Positions 42,750-53,453 are shown, numbered from the stretch's first letter. The stretch is DNA of 64,000 bases from Bathynomus jamesi (GCA_023014485.1 JAJOZX010008795.1:48501-112500), one strand, 5' to 3'. Program-made: numbers and translations. Notes: generated by a model not told the origin, from the letters alone.

Positions 42750-43350
42750 TCAAGAAGTGATCAGTCTTTCCTTGCGAACAGACGTGTTTTATTGAGTGTC
42801 CAGTGTTACCAATTAAATAAATGGTTTTCGTTGAAGTGTTTTTAAAAAAAATAGTGTTTGGTGCATTCTTAACTAAATTGGTTCGTGTTACTAATCATTT
42901 ATTAACGAATATATTTCATTAATTGACTTTATTCATTACTAGATTAGTTGATTAAACTAAAGCTAGTGCACAGGGCTTGCCTTGTTTGTTTTTCGAATAT
43001 ATTAGAAAACGAGGTTTCATAAGGTTGAATTTGCCTTGCTACGGGGATCAAGTAGCGTGTGATCACCCACTGTGAGAAAAAGGAAAAAAGGAAAGAAAAA
43101 AGTCGGTCGAATAGCGGACAGATTAGTTTTATTAATACTTTTTCTGTTTCAAATCTTTCGTCGGTAGCTTAATTAAGTATATATTCATTTAGTATAAATT
43201 TGTGTTAAAAGAACCTGTTTCTGCGTTTCAAGAACATTTTGCGGGCTTGCGCAGGTGAAGGCACAATAAGCACGAGGTAGACCTACGTTGTAATTTATTA
43301 ATTTTCAAACGCTCGTTTTTTGTTTTTGTTTTTTTTAATTAATTAATAGC
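42750..43350 (+). other. probable 5' UTR of the CR1-like LINE
   Basis: No coding sequence. The segment leads into ORF1 at 43351 and presumably holds the internal promoter; its 5' boundary was not found. Confidence 0.4.
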
Positions 43351-44268
43351 ATGGCACCCCCATCAAGTACTTGAAGTCGTTGTGAAAGGAAATTTGCCGC
43401 TTACGCGTTTACTTTGGCTAATAATAATGAACAGTTAGTTTGCAGGTGGTGCTCAAGCATGGAAGTGCTGAGGAACGAGTTAGAACGTGAGAGGGAGGCC
43501 AGAGTTAGGCTTGAAGAAAGCGTGATGCTCCTGACGGCAAAATTAGAATCCCTTGAGACTTCAGTTAAGACCCCTACTGCCTCAGTTTCTACGAATAATA
43601 TAAATAGTACTAATATTCCTCTCTCTTCCCCTAGTTCCCAACCCTTCGTTCAAGTGCGTAATGGAGCCCCATTGAGAAAACCTAAGACTTGTCTACCAGT
43701 AATAACAAACAATAAGTTTGCTGTTTTAGGTTTCGAAGATGCTGATGAACCGGAAATACGACTCGTTGGCGATTCCATTGTTCGAGGGCAGCTCGAGGAA
43801 TGCCGTGGGAGAAACCCTCGTCGTAGGCGCCGTTACTGCTACCCTGGTGCGAGGGTGGAGGATATAACTAATAGTGTTGACCATTTTACAGACGGAACAT
43901 CTGAGGACACAACTTATGTTATTTATGTCGGTACTAATAACGTTTTAAATTCTAGATCAAAAGAGCTGCTGGCTAGGTACAGGGACTTACTAGAGCGACT
44001 GAAGGAAAAAACGAATAAGATTGTTTTAACAGTCCAACGTAGCGATTTCTACAACAAGGCGACTTATATCAACAATAACCTAAAGTCTCTTTGCCAACAG
44101 GAAGGAGTGCATTTTGTGAATTTTTGGAACAGTTTCTACGGCAGGAGGGACTTGTTCCTCAGAGATGGACTTCATCTTAATGACGTTGGAGCTGCGCGTT
44201 TAGGAAGACTATTTCATAATACTGTCTCTTCTTTTCAGGCTGCCGTAACTCGAACGGTCCCAGCGTAA
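43351..44268 (+). pseudogene. CR1 ORF1 with coiled coil and SGNH-hydrolase domain
   Basis: ATG 43351 is the natural start, but codon 8 is TGA; the rest (from 43375) is open. Order: a Cys-rich start (CERKF ... CRWC), a coiled coil (LRNELEREREARVRLEESV), a Ser/Pro linker, then an SGNH hydrolase with LVGDSIVRG (block I, catalytic Ser), YVGTNNVLN (block III) and RDGLHLNDVG (block V, Asp-x2-His). CR1-clade ORF1 proteins carry this esterase, thought to aid membrane or RNP functions. All four SGNH blocks look intact. Confidence 0.93.
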
Positions 44269-44318
44269 TTTCCTCTAATTTCCCCTGCGCTCGCGAAAGT
44301 ATCGTAATTACAAACAAT

Positions 44319-45433
44319 TTGAAGGTTCTATCCTTAAATGCGCGTGACCTACGAGATAAAATAAAGGAATTTTTTTCTTTAATTGCTTGTAAAGACTATG
44401 ATTTAATTGTAATAAATGAATTGTTGCTTAGCACTGAAACACGTGACTTTGTAGGGGAGTATCAAATTAGAGGTTATAGACTTTTTGTTAAAAACAGAAT
44501 AGGTTGGTGAGGAGGCGGTGTTATGTTGTATATCAAAGATAATATTGCGAACGTTATAGAAGTAAAGCACACAATTCCAGAACCGATAGATTCGACTATA
44601 GCAGAACTTAAATTGAACGATTTCAAACTTCTTGTTGCAGTTATATAGGCCCCCTAATCAAACAGCTGATACGGACGAAGCGTTATATAGTGAACTAAAG
44701 AAAATAATAGGAAGTGAGCAGGCCTTAGTTATGGGTGACTTTAATTGCGCCAACGTGAATTACGATACAATGCAGGGTGATGCGGAAGGTAATCGTTAGT
44801 TAATTTTCTCGAGGATAGCTTTCTTATTCAAAAGGTTGTGGAACCTACGAGGTTGGACAGTATTTTAGATTTAGTAATAACTACGGATGATAGGCTAATC
44901 ACGGATTTTCAAGTAATAGAACCGTTCAGCAATAGCGATCACAATATGGTAGAGTTTGCCCTCTCAGTAAGTCACTCGAAACCACCTAACTCGACTAAAA
45001 TTCCAAACTTCCAGCACGCAGACTTTTGTAAATTTCGAAATAGATTGTCACACGTCAATTGGGAAAACGTAATGGGGAACTCCAACGCAAAACTAATGTG
45101 GGAATTGTTTGAAACAGTATTTAGGACAATAAATGAGGAATGTGTACCGTACAAGATGAAGCGTGCGAAAGTAAACAACAAGCCCTTGTGGTTTACTTCT
45201 AGAGTAGGAGATACTATAAAGAGTAGAGATTGGGCTTATAGGCTACATAAGTGCGATAAAGACAATTTGTGGTTACGAAACAACTACATATCTCTAAGGC
45301 GTGAAGCGAAAAGTGTAATAAAAAAGTTCAAGCGCGAATTCGAAATCTCCATAGCTCGTGACGGTAAAGAAAACCCCAAGCGATTCTTTCAATACGTTAA
45401 CAATAGGAATCCAGTAAAAAGTGTCTTGGAGCC
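44319..45433 (+). pseudogene. CR1 ORF2: APE endonuclease and linker
   Basis: Start VLSLNARDLRDKIKEFF; the usual Glu-Thr-Trp is here INELLLSTETR, so the block is altered although Glu remains. Then GGVMLYIKDNI after a TGA at about 44508, ALVMGDFNCANVNYD (Asp/Asn) and FSNSDHNMVEFAL (Ser-Asp-His). The linker KPLWFTSRVGDTIKSRDWAY follows and runs into Gypsy-2. Frameshifts lie near 44646 and 44800. Confidence 0.9.
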
Positions 45434-45865
45434 TGAGGTGATGTGTATGTATATATATATATATATGTATATAGTCTAAAAGTTACTAAAGGGGAAATAT
45501 CACTGAATCTAAGCTGAATGACAGGCAAGTCATAAACGAACCAACGGTGCTGTTCGTATTGTTTTGGGCTAGCCTAGAGATATTTTTTCCGATCTGACCT
45601 AATCATTGGTGCTGAGTATAATTAGGTGGTGTTTCTAAGGTGACAAATGGGGTAGAAAGTTGTCCGTACTTAAGTATAGTTAGGGGTAATGTCTATAGCT
45701 TCTAAGTTGGTAATGTAAGAGAGAGTTAGGTAGGCCGTTTGTTGGACACAGAAATCTAATGGTAGGCTTTCAAAGGAATATCTAATTCAACGCACCGGTA
45801 AGTGCTTTTGATTGTTTGCTAGAACCTAAGTAACCTAACTGGGATGTCTATCCCACGCTATCACA
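45434..45865 (+). repeat. Gypsy-2 5' LTR
   Basis: 432 bp with a (TA)n tract near 45449-45468 that is longer than in the 3' copy. It is followed by tttggcgacgaggatggg, a Gypsy-type primer-binding site. Confidence 0.93.
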
Positions 45866-45884
45866 TTTGGCGACGAGGATGGGA
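45866..45884 (+). promoter_or_regulatory. Gypsy-2 primer-binding site
   Basis: TTTGGCGACGAGGATGGG lies directly after the LTR. This TGGCGACGAGG form is frequent in Gypsy elements. It fixes the LTR end at 45865. Confidence 0.75.
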
Positions 45885-46020
45885 TTCAATTAAGCTCATG
45901 GGATTCGATTAAGCTCATGGGATTCGATTAAGCTCATTGGATTGAATTTGGCTCATTTGATTAAATTTTGTTCATTGGGTTAAATTTGGCTCATTGGTTT
46001 AATTTGGCTTATTGGGTTCA
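45881..46020 (+). repeat. 19-bp degenerate tandem array in the Gypsy-2 leader
   Basis: About seven or eight units of gggattcgattaagctcat, grading into tttggctcat variants to the right. Confidence 0.85.
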
Positions 46021-46116
46021 AGTGGTTGTTTGGAAAATTGGATGTAGCCTAGTGGGTCGTCCGATTTGGTTTGTTTGTGTGGGTAAGCTACCGTACTATA
46101 GCGTAGGTCCCGCCGG

Positions 46117-46528
46117 CCTAACTCTAAAACTAATTCCTACTCAGCCCTAACTCTAAAACTAATTCCTACTCAGCCCTAACTCTAAAACTAATTCCTACTC
46201 AGCCCTAACTCTAAAACTAATTCCTACTCAGCCCTAACTCTAAAACTAATTCCTACTCAGCCCTAACTCTAAAACTAATTCCTACTCAGCCCTAACTCTA
46301 AAACTAATTCCTACTCAGCCCTAACTCTAAAACTAATTCCTACTCAGCCCTAACTCTAAAACTAATTCCTACTCAGCCCTAACTCTAAAACTAATTCCTA
46401 CTCAGCCCTAACTCTAAAACTAATTCCTACTCAGCCCTAACTCTAAAACTAATTCCTACTCAGCCCTAACTCTAAAACTAATTCCTACTCAGCCCTAACT
46501 CTAATACAATTCACTATTCAGCCCTAAC
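46117..46528 (+). repeat. 29-bp minisatellite in the Gypsy-2 leader
   Basis: About 14 units; the phrase cctaactctaaaactaatt plus cctactcag recurs every 29 bp with almost no variation until the last unit. It lies in untranslated leader before gag. Confidence 0.97.
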
Positions 46529-46605
46529 TTGGGAGTAACTAGATCAAATTTAAACCTAATCTAACCTACTTCACGTGATTTGGCCTAATTCGGTTTTGCT
46601 CTAGC

Positions 46606-47955
46606 ATGTCGGTGATTGGCCATATAAGCCCCTACGAAGACTCTGGGGAGGACTTCGAAGCTTATGCCATTAGGGTGAGGTTGTTTTTCGAGGCAAATTC
46701 CATTCCTGATGCTAAGAAAGTACCTACCTTTTTAACTACAGGGTGTCCCAGAATTAACTATCTATTTCAATGAAATCGGACAAATTTTTTAAAAACACAC
46801 TTTTATTTATGTTTATCATGTTTAATATGTGTTAAAAATGTATAAATTTCTAAATTTTTTCATAATTTTATTTTCATAATTTTTTCATTATCTGGTCCAA
46901 TGAAAGACCGTCTGAAGTCATAGAATGGCAAAGAGACTCTCCAAAAGTTAACGTGTGGCTTGGAATGACTAAATCCAAAATTTATGGCCCATTCTTCTTT
47001 GCGGAAGCAACTGTAACAGGTACCGTCTACCTTGATATGCTTCAGCAGTTTCTCGAACCACAGCTTTTGATGATGGCATTCTTGGTAATGTTGTGTTTCA
47101 ACAAGATGGAGCACCATAAATTTTGGATTTGGTCATTCCAAGCGACACATTAACTTTTGGAGAGTCTCTTTGCCATTCTATGACTTCAGATGGTCTTTCA
47201 TTGGACCAGATAATGAAAAAATTATGAAAATAAAATTACGAAAAAAATTTAGAAAGTTATACATTTTTAACACATATTAAACATGATAAACATAAATAAA
47301 AGTGTGTTTTTAAAAAATTTGTCCGATTTCATTGAAATAGATAGTTAATTTTGGGACACCCTGTATAATAGGCCCTAAAACGTTTGGTTTAGTTATGGAC
47401 CTAGTTTCTCCTAAAGCACCGGAAACCTGCACCTATAATGAATTGGTACAGGCCCTAACCGATCACTACAAACCCCGAGTAGTTCTCATCTATGAACGTT
47501 TCAAATTTTATTCAAGGCCTCAGACGGGAAATGAAAGCATTGCAGAGTTTGTTGCAGGAATAAAAAGCCATAGACGTACGTGTAAATTTGGGGACAAATT
47601 AGATGAAATGCTAAGAGATAGGTTTGTGATGGGTCTCAAAGAGGAGTCTACCCAGAGAGCCCTATTAGCCATACAGGACCTAACTTTTAGTCAGGCTGTA
47701 GAAATAGTGACGGCTAGAGAAGCAGCTGCTAAAGATATTAGAGCTTTTGGAAATCACAGTAGTAAAGCCCAACACGTAAATAGCTTTAAATCTTCTAGGC
47801 CTGGCAGACCTAATGAGCCTACTAGACAGGCAAATAAAAGGTATGAGGCGAATACGACTAAGCCTACTAATTCTACTAAGCCTTCCAAGCCATGTACAGG
47901 GTGTGGAAAACACCATTGGAAGAAGGATTGCCCTTTTAAAGAAGCAGTTTGCTGA
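46606..47955 (+). CDS. Gypsy-2 gag, interrupted by a mariner element
   Basis: ATG 46606 opens MSVIGHISPYEDSGEDFEAY. It reads to 46738, where a mariner element is inserted, and resumes at 47366 in the same frame with GPKTFGLVMDL and PRVVLIYERFKFYSRPQ (retrotransposon gag fold). The knuckle CTGCGKHHWKKDC follows. A TGA at 47953-47955 falls inside a second knuckle (AVC then NCSKIGHIAKVC). Apart from the insert and this stop the gag is whole. It lies upstream of protease in the same frame. Confidence 0.93.
46739..47363 (+). mobile_element. mariner-like foldback element in Gypsy-2 gag
   Basis: CAGGGTGTCCCAGAATTAAC and its inverted copy at the right end (GGGACACCCTG) are flanked by TA (46737-46738 and 47364-47365). 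The arms are very long: 46739 to about 46987 pairs with about 47112 to 47363, including part of the transposase code. A 66-codon frame (46953-47153) has GPFFFAEATVTGTVYLDMLQ, a Tc1/mariner transposase block. Removing the element and one TA leaves gag in frame. Confidence 0.93.
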
Positions 47956-48606
47956 AACTGTAGTAAAATAGGCCACATAGCTAAAGTGTGTTTTTCAAAG
48001 AAAACGAAGGGTGAAAATTCTAATTTTAACATTTCTAGTGTAAATTCTCAAAAGGGAAATACTTCGAACATTGGAGTGGAGTACCTATTTTATGAGCAGC
48101 AAAGTGGGAAAAATACAGGTCCATATATTGTAGAGGTAGGCCTAAATGGAATCACAGTTCCTCTAGAATTAGATACAGGTGCTGCCCGGACGGTCATGTC
48201 CAAGGCAGTTTTTGATAAGATTTTCAAAAACACACCTAAACTACATGCATCTAAAACGATTTTGAAGAAGTATGGGGACATACAAATACCTATTTGTGGA
48301 GAAGCATACGTCACAGTTACACTCAACCAGAAAACTTTGTCTCATCCCTTAACCCTTTTAGTGGTGGATGAGCAAGGGCCTACTCTACTAGGCCGTGATT
48401 GGATTGATGCTTTGAAAATGCCAATTGACAAAATCTTGCCACGGGGTCAGGCAGATGTGCATACACTCTCATATTCATCTGACATAGACTCTTTGTTAAG
48501 GGAGTTTTCTTCTGTTTTTGGGCCTGAAGTAGGCAACCTAAAAGGCCATCAGGTCTGCATAGAAATAGATCCTAATGTAACTCCGAAATTTTGTAAGGCT
48601 CGTTGA
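47956..48606 (+). CDS. Gypsy-2 second knuckle and aspartic protease
   Basis: After the TGA the frame reads NCSKIGHIAKVC, then PLELDTGAARTVMS (protease Asp-Thr-Gly) and PTLLGRDWIDAL (flap and Gly-Arg-Asp-Trp block). It ends at TGA 48604-48606, after which the same frame continues as RT. The order is typical for K02A2.6-like Gypsy polyproteins. Confidence 0.93.
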   Translation, partial: NCSKIGHIAKVCFSKKTKGENSNFNISSVNSQKGNTSNIGVEYLFYEQQSGKNTGPYIVEVGLNGITVPLELDTGAARTVMSKAVFDKIFKNTPKLHASKTILKKYGDIQIPICGEAYVTVTLNQKTLSHPLTLLVVDEQGPTLLGRDWIDALKMPIDKILPRGQADVHTLSYSSDIDSLLREFSSVFGPEVGNLKGHQVCIEIDPNVTPKFCKAR

Positions 48607-50196
48607 ATTGCGCATGCACTGCGGGAGAAGGTAGATTTAGAAATTGACAGGCTGCTAAAAGATAAAATTATTGAACCAGTCACACACGCTAAGTGGGTTG
48701 CTCCAGTAGTTCCTGTACTAAAACCGGACAAGTCCGTGCGGTTATGTGGGGATTACCGTTTAACAGCAAATAGAGCCGTCCTTCTAGATTGCTATCCTAT
48801 ACCCAAGCCTGATGAATTATTTAGCTCTCTTGCTGGGGGTAAATATTTCACAAAACTCGATATGTCCCAAGCCTATGCTCAACTAAGTTTAGACGAAAAC
48901 TCTAAAGAATTAACTATCATAAATACGCACCGAGGCCTATATAAGTACAATAGGCTATGCTATGGAATAGCATCGGCTCCGGGTATTTTTCAGAGGACAA
49001 TGGACCAAGTTCTAGGTCACATTCCAGGGGTACTTTGCTCTCTAGATGATGTCCTCATTTCAGGTTCGTCTAAAAAAGAACACCTAACTAGATTAACCAC
49101 GGTTCTAAAAAGACTCCGGGATGCCGGACTTAAGCTAAAGAGAGAAAAGTGTTCATGGGTTACTAACGAGGTTTCATATTTAGGGTTCCGCATAGATGCC
49201 TCAGGCATTCATCCAACGATGGATAAACTTGAAGCAATAAAAAATGCACCACCTCCACAAAACATCACACAGTTACAAGCTTATTTAGGTCTCCTAAACT
49301 TTTATGGGAAATTTTTGCCTAATGCATCGACTTTCCTTGAACCCCTAAATAAGCTATTACGATCTGGGGAACAGTGGAGATGGGAGAAAACTCAAAAGGA
49401 AGCATTTGAGGCTTCCAAGGACGTACTACTAAAGTCCACTCTCCTAGTGCATTATGATCCTAAACTCCCTCTCGTAGTTTCAGCAGACAGCAGTTCTTAT
49501 GGAATTGGGGCAGTGTTATCTCACCACATTGATGGTGTAGATAGGCCTATCTGTTTTGCTTCTAGAACACTAACTGAGACGGAAAAACGATATGCACAAG
49601 TGGAACGTGAAGCACTAGCCTTAGTATTTGCAGTAAAAAAATTTCATTTCTATCTATGGGGTCATGAATTTAAACTAATTACTGACCATAAGCCTCTTTT
49701 AGGTTTATTTTCACCTAATAAAAATATTCCAGTTATGGCCTCAGGTAGGATTCAACGATGGGCACTGATTCTACAAGCCTATAAATTTGACTTAGTACAT
49801 CGGTCAGGTAAACTTCTAGGTACGGCTGATACGCTAAGTAGGTTGCCCTTAGAAAATCCAAATGATTGTGTACCTATACCTACAGAATGGGTTCACTTGG
49901 TGGAGTTTTTGGAATCCACTCCAGTATCTGCGGTACAAATAGAGCAGTGGACAAAATCAGACCCTATTCTGTCTAGGGTCATCCATTTCTGCTCAGTTGG
50001 TTGGCCTACTAAGGTTGAGAGTGAATTACAGCCTTTTTATCAACGTCAGTCTGGCCTCTCGATTCAAAATGGCTGTCTCTTATGGGGCCACAGAGTGATT
50101 ATTCCAAATGAAGGCAGGTCGAATTTAGTGAAGGAACTTCACGATGAACACATGGGCGCAACAAAAATGAAAGAGCTGGCGAGAGCTTATTTCTAG
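48607..50196 (+). CDS. Gypsy-2 reverse transcriptase, RNase H and integrase zinc module
   Basis: RT: SVRLCGDYRLTANRAVLLD, FTKLDMSQAYAQL (Asp) and VLCSLDDVLISG (Asp pair, with Leu-Asp-Asp). RNase H: VSADSSSYGIGAVL, ERYAQVEREALALV-like text (KRYAQVEREALALV) and LITDHKPLLGLF. Then a chromatin-side linker and ELHDEHMGATKMK, the His pair of the integrase zinc module. A TAG at 50194-50196 lies where a conserved Trp is expected before WPG. It is otherwise full length. Confidence 0.95.
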   Translation: MAHALREKVDLEIDRLLKDKIIEPVTHAKWVAPVVPVLKPDKSVRLCGDYRLTANRAVLLDCYPIPKPDELFSSLAGGKYFTKLDMSQAYAQLSLDENSKELTIINTHRGLYKYNRLCYGIASAPGIFQRTMDQVLGHIPGVLCSLDDVLISGSSKKEHLTRLTTVLKRLRDAGLKLKREKCSWVTNEVSYLGFRIDASGIHPTMDKLEAIKNAPPPQNITQLQAYLGLLNFYGKFLPNASTFLEPLNKLLRSGEQWRWEKTQKEAFEASKDVLLKSTLLVHYDPKLPLVVSADSSSYGIGAVLSHHIDGVDRPICFASRTLTETEKRYAQVEREALALVFAVKKFHFYLWGHEFKLITDHKPLLGLFSPNKNIPVMASGRIQRWALILQAYKFDLVHRSGKLLGTADTLSRLPLENPNDCVPIPTEWVHLVEFLESTPVSAVQIEQWTKSDPILSRVIHFCSVGWPTKVESELQPFYQRQSGLSIQNGCLLWGHRVIIPNEGRSNLVKELHDEHMGATKMKELARAYF

Positions 50197-51180
50197 TGGC
50201 CTGGTTTAGATGGAGAACTCGAATCATTGGTTCGTTCCTGTCAAAGCTGCCTAGAGAACAGAGATCTCCCAAGGAAAAGTCCACTGCATCCTTGGGAATG
50301 GCCTACTATACCGTGGCATATGATCCATGTTGACTATGCAGGTCCTATAAATAATACTTATTTCCTAGTCATTGTGAACGCCTACTCTAAGTAGGTGGAA
50401 ATTCTTCCAACCACTTCCACGACTTCGGGTGTTACTATTCGCTTACTCCGTTCAGTTTTCGCTCGATGGGGTTTACCCGTAGTCCTGGTTTCCGACAATG
50501 GTACTTGTTTTACCAGTGAGGAATTTCATTCCTTCGTCCACCTAAATGGCATTAGACATGTCCGGTCTAGTGTTTTCCACCCGTCTACTAACGGTCTCGC
50601 GGAAAACATGGTCCGTACTTTCAAGTCGGCCTTGCGTCATTCTCGTGGGGAGGAAATGCAAGTGGTGTTGGATAAATTTTTGTTTAAATATCGAATAACA
50701 CCTCACACCACGACGGGGGTGTCTCCCTCTAAACTTATGATTGGCCGGGGAATTCGTTCAGTTTTCGATTTGTTACGTCCAAACGAAACGTTACAACAAC
50801 GAGTTTTACGCCATCAGGAAAAACAGAAGCTGTACCATGACACTAAAAGAGGGAGAGTTATAGAGGCGCAACCTAATGATCCAGTTATGATTCGCAACTA
50901 TGGGGCTGGACCAAAATGGGTTCCTGCAACTGTCCAGGAGAGAACGGGCCCTGTTTCCTTCAAGTGCCAACTAGAAGATGGTCGTTCTATTAAACGCCAT
51001 CAGGACCAGATATGGGAACGCGATTTGCAGAAGGACCAGAATCTTCCGGAAGAGAGAACTGATCCTCCGGAAAATGGTTCAACTCGCCCGCCTATACAGG
51101 TTGCACCAAATCCTACTACATCAACCCCGCTCCGCAGGTCGTCTAGGGTCCCTCATCCCCCTGACAGACTAAACTTGTAG
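50197..51180 (+). CDS. Gypsy-2 integrase core and C-terminal domain
   Basis: WPGLDGELESLVRSCQSC completes the zinc module; MIHVDYAGPI gives Asp1. A TAG at 50392-50394 replaces the Trp of the usual Ser-Lys-Trp. VLVSDNGTCFTSEEF gives Asp2, and NGLAENMVRTFKSAL gives the Glu. The C-terminal GPKWVPATVQERTGPVSFKC is a GPY/F-type module. The frame ends at TAG 51178-51180 before the polypurine stretch ggggaggag. Confidence 0.94.
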
Positions 51181-51188
51181 GGGAGGAG

Positions 51189-51616
51189 TGAGGTGACGTG
51201 TATGTATATATATATGTATATAGTCTAAAAGTCACTAAAGGGGAAATATCACTAAATCTAAGCTGAATGGCAAGGGGAAGTCATAAACGAACCAACGCGG
51301 CTGTTCGTATTGTTTTGGGCTAGCCTAGAGGTGTTTTTTCCGATCTGACCTAATCATTGGTGCTGAGTATAATTAGGTGGTGTTTCTAAGGTGAAAAATG
51401 GGGTAGAAAGTTGTCCGAACTTAAGTATAGTTAGGGGTAATGTCTATAGCTTCTAAGTTGGTAATGTAAGAGAGAGTTAGGTAGGCCGTTTGTGGGACAC
51501 AGAAATCTAATGGTAGGCTTTCAAAGGAATATCTAATTCAACGCACCGGTAAGTGCTTTTGATTGTTTGCTAGAACCTAAGTAACCTAACTGGGGTGTCT
51601 ACCCCACGCTATCAAA
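51189..51616 (+). repeat. Gypsy-2 3' LTR
   Basis: 428 bp, starting TGAGGTGACG, directly after the polypurine tract. It ends TATCAAA where the 5' copy has TATCACA. Confidence 0.93.
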
Positions 51617-53292
51617 GAGCCGTTGAAAAATGTTAACGGAGAGCTAATTTCTGAAAACAAGGAAATGGCTACCTTGCTAAACGAATTTTTAACGTCACTT
51701 TTTACTGAAGATGTAACGAATATCCCTACGGTCATAGACATAATACCTTTTGATAATGGTAATACTTTGGATAATATTGTGGGTAGTGGAAGGGAGGTAA
51801 TGCGCTATATTGATAAAATGAAAATGCGTAAATCACCGGGGCCGGATTCCATATATCACATACAACTAAAAGAATTAAAAGAAAGCATTCTTGTGCCGCT
51901 AACAAAGATTTTTAATGCGTCTATTTCTGAGGGGTGCGTACCAGATAATTTCAAGTTAGCAAATGTAACACGTATCTTTAAGAAAGGCGATAAAGGTGCG
52001 GCTGGAAATTATAGGCCAATCAGTTTAACGTCTGCTGTAGGTAAGCTACTGGAATCAATAATTAAGGATCGTATAATCGAAAACCTAGAATTGTATAACT
52101 TGGTTAGAAATACGTAGCACGGTTTTAGGCGAAACAAATTATTGCTTAACTAATCTTTTAGAATTTTTTCAAAGCGTGGTTGAAGTTTACGATAGACATC
52201 GGGCGGTAGATGTAGTGTATTTAGATTTTCAAAAAGCGTTTGACACCGTACCGCACAAAAGACTCTGAGAAAACTAAGGCTCATGGAATCAGAGGGTGTA
52301 GTAATAAAGTGGATAGAAGAATGGTTGCGAGGTAGGAAACAAAGGGTGGTCGTTGATGGAGCGGAGTCGTCTTGGGCTAATGTAGCGAGCGGGGTTCCTC
52401 AGGGTTCTGTATTGGGACCCTTGCTTTTTCTTATATATATATTAACGATTTAGATGTCGGCTTAGTCAGTACAGTCTCAAAGTTTGTGGATGACACGAAG
52501 TTGGGTGGTAGGGCGATTAATGACGAAGATAAAGGTAAAATCCAGGAAGATCTGAATAAAATCATTGATTGGTCAGTCACACGGCAAATGAGATTTAACG
52601 TCGATAAGTGCAAAATTTTACATATAGGTTCGCGTAACGGTAATTTTGCGTATAGTATGTAAGGGAAGGAGTTAGCAAGCGTAGAGTAAGAAAAAGATTT
52701 AGGAGTTATAGTCACTGGTGATTTAAAAGTGGCGAAACAAAGTACAGCAGCGGTCAATAAAGCGAACAAAGTGCTAGATTTCATAACTCGGAATTTTGAG
52801 TACAAATCGCGATATATTATTGTTCCTCTTTATAAATCATTAGTTAGACCCCATTTGGAGTACGCGATCCAATTTTGGAATCCGCATATGCGAAAAGATA
52901 TAGCCAAAATCGAAAGAGTTCAAAGACGAGCAACTAAGATGATTCCGTCGCTTTGGTCGAAGTCGTACGAGGATAGGCTTAAGGAGTTAAAATTGACTAC
53001 ACTCGAGACTAGGAGACTAAGGGGTGATCTAATCCAGGTTTTTAAAATTATGAATGGGTTCGATAACGTAGATAGAGATAGCTTTTTCGAAATATTTCAA
53101 TATAATTGGACTAGAAATAATGGGTGTAAGTTGACAAGTAGAAGGTTCGAGACAGCAGTCGCCAGAGACTTTTTTACGCATAGAATAGTAAAGAGCTGGA
53201 ATAGTTTGCCAGTAGAAGTAATTAGTAGCACGTCTATAAACATATTTAAAAATCGATTAGACGCATATGTTGATAGATTGGGTATAATTTAA
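51617..53292 (+). pseudogene. CR1 ORF2: reverse transcriptase and C-terminal domain
   Basis: 51623-52117 has KSPGPDSIYHIQLKELK and AAGNYRPISLTSAVGKLLE. The next frame has a His-Gly-Phe-Arg, [13 protein letters not shown] (Asp), [13 protein letters not shown] and VSKFVDDTKLGG (Asp pair). 52729-53292 is the thumb and tail (EYAIQFWNPHMRKDI; SWNSLPVEVISS; FKNRLD). Breaks are a TAG for expected Gln at about 52117, a frameshift near 52140 and stops near 52661 and 52688. Confidence 0.93.
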
Positions 53293-53453
53293 GGTAATAA
53301 AATTAAGGCCTTGTGGTTCGGAACCCACGTAAAATTGTAGGTCCTCTCCGCCGCCACCACGGAGAACATGCACAATACACAATTACGAACAGTTAGGTAG
53401 ACCAGCCATGAGTGGATCCTAGGGTCTTTGTTGGTCTGAAACATTATAACATT
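53293..53453 (+). other. CR1 3' UTR and octamer tail
   Basis: The sequence includes gtggttcggaacccacgtaa and ends gtctgaaacattataacatt plus ataac. The same text, inverted, is at 63307-63470. Direct octamer repeats replace poly(A), as in CR1. Confidence 0.85.

Larger units (their letters stand above)
45434..51616 (+). mobile_element. Gypsy-2 LTR retrotransposon
   Basis: LTRs 45434-45865 and 51189-51616 start TGAGGTGA and end TATCACA/TATCAAA, flanked by gagcc (45429-45433 and 51617-51621). With one gagcc kept, the CR1 ORF2 frame runs through. Order: PBS, two tandem arrays, gag (split by a mariner element), protease, RT, RNase H, integrase, PPT. By eye the LTRs differ at roughly 15 sites in about 425 bp, so it is older than Gypsy-1. 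Gag-pol has four in-frame stops but no obvious frameshift. Confidence 0.96.
43351..53453 (+). mobile_element. CR1-like LINE split by Gypsy-2
   Basis: ORF1 with SGNH esterase (43351-44268), APE endonuclease (44319-45433), [Gypsy-2], reverse transcriptase and C-terminal domain (51617-53292), then a 3' UTR ending in direct octamers (cattataacattataac) at about 53440-53453. Octamer tails and an esterase ORF1 are CR1 hallmarks. A reversed 3' fragment of the same family lies at 63307-63470. Several stops show it is inactive. Confidence 0.92.
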
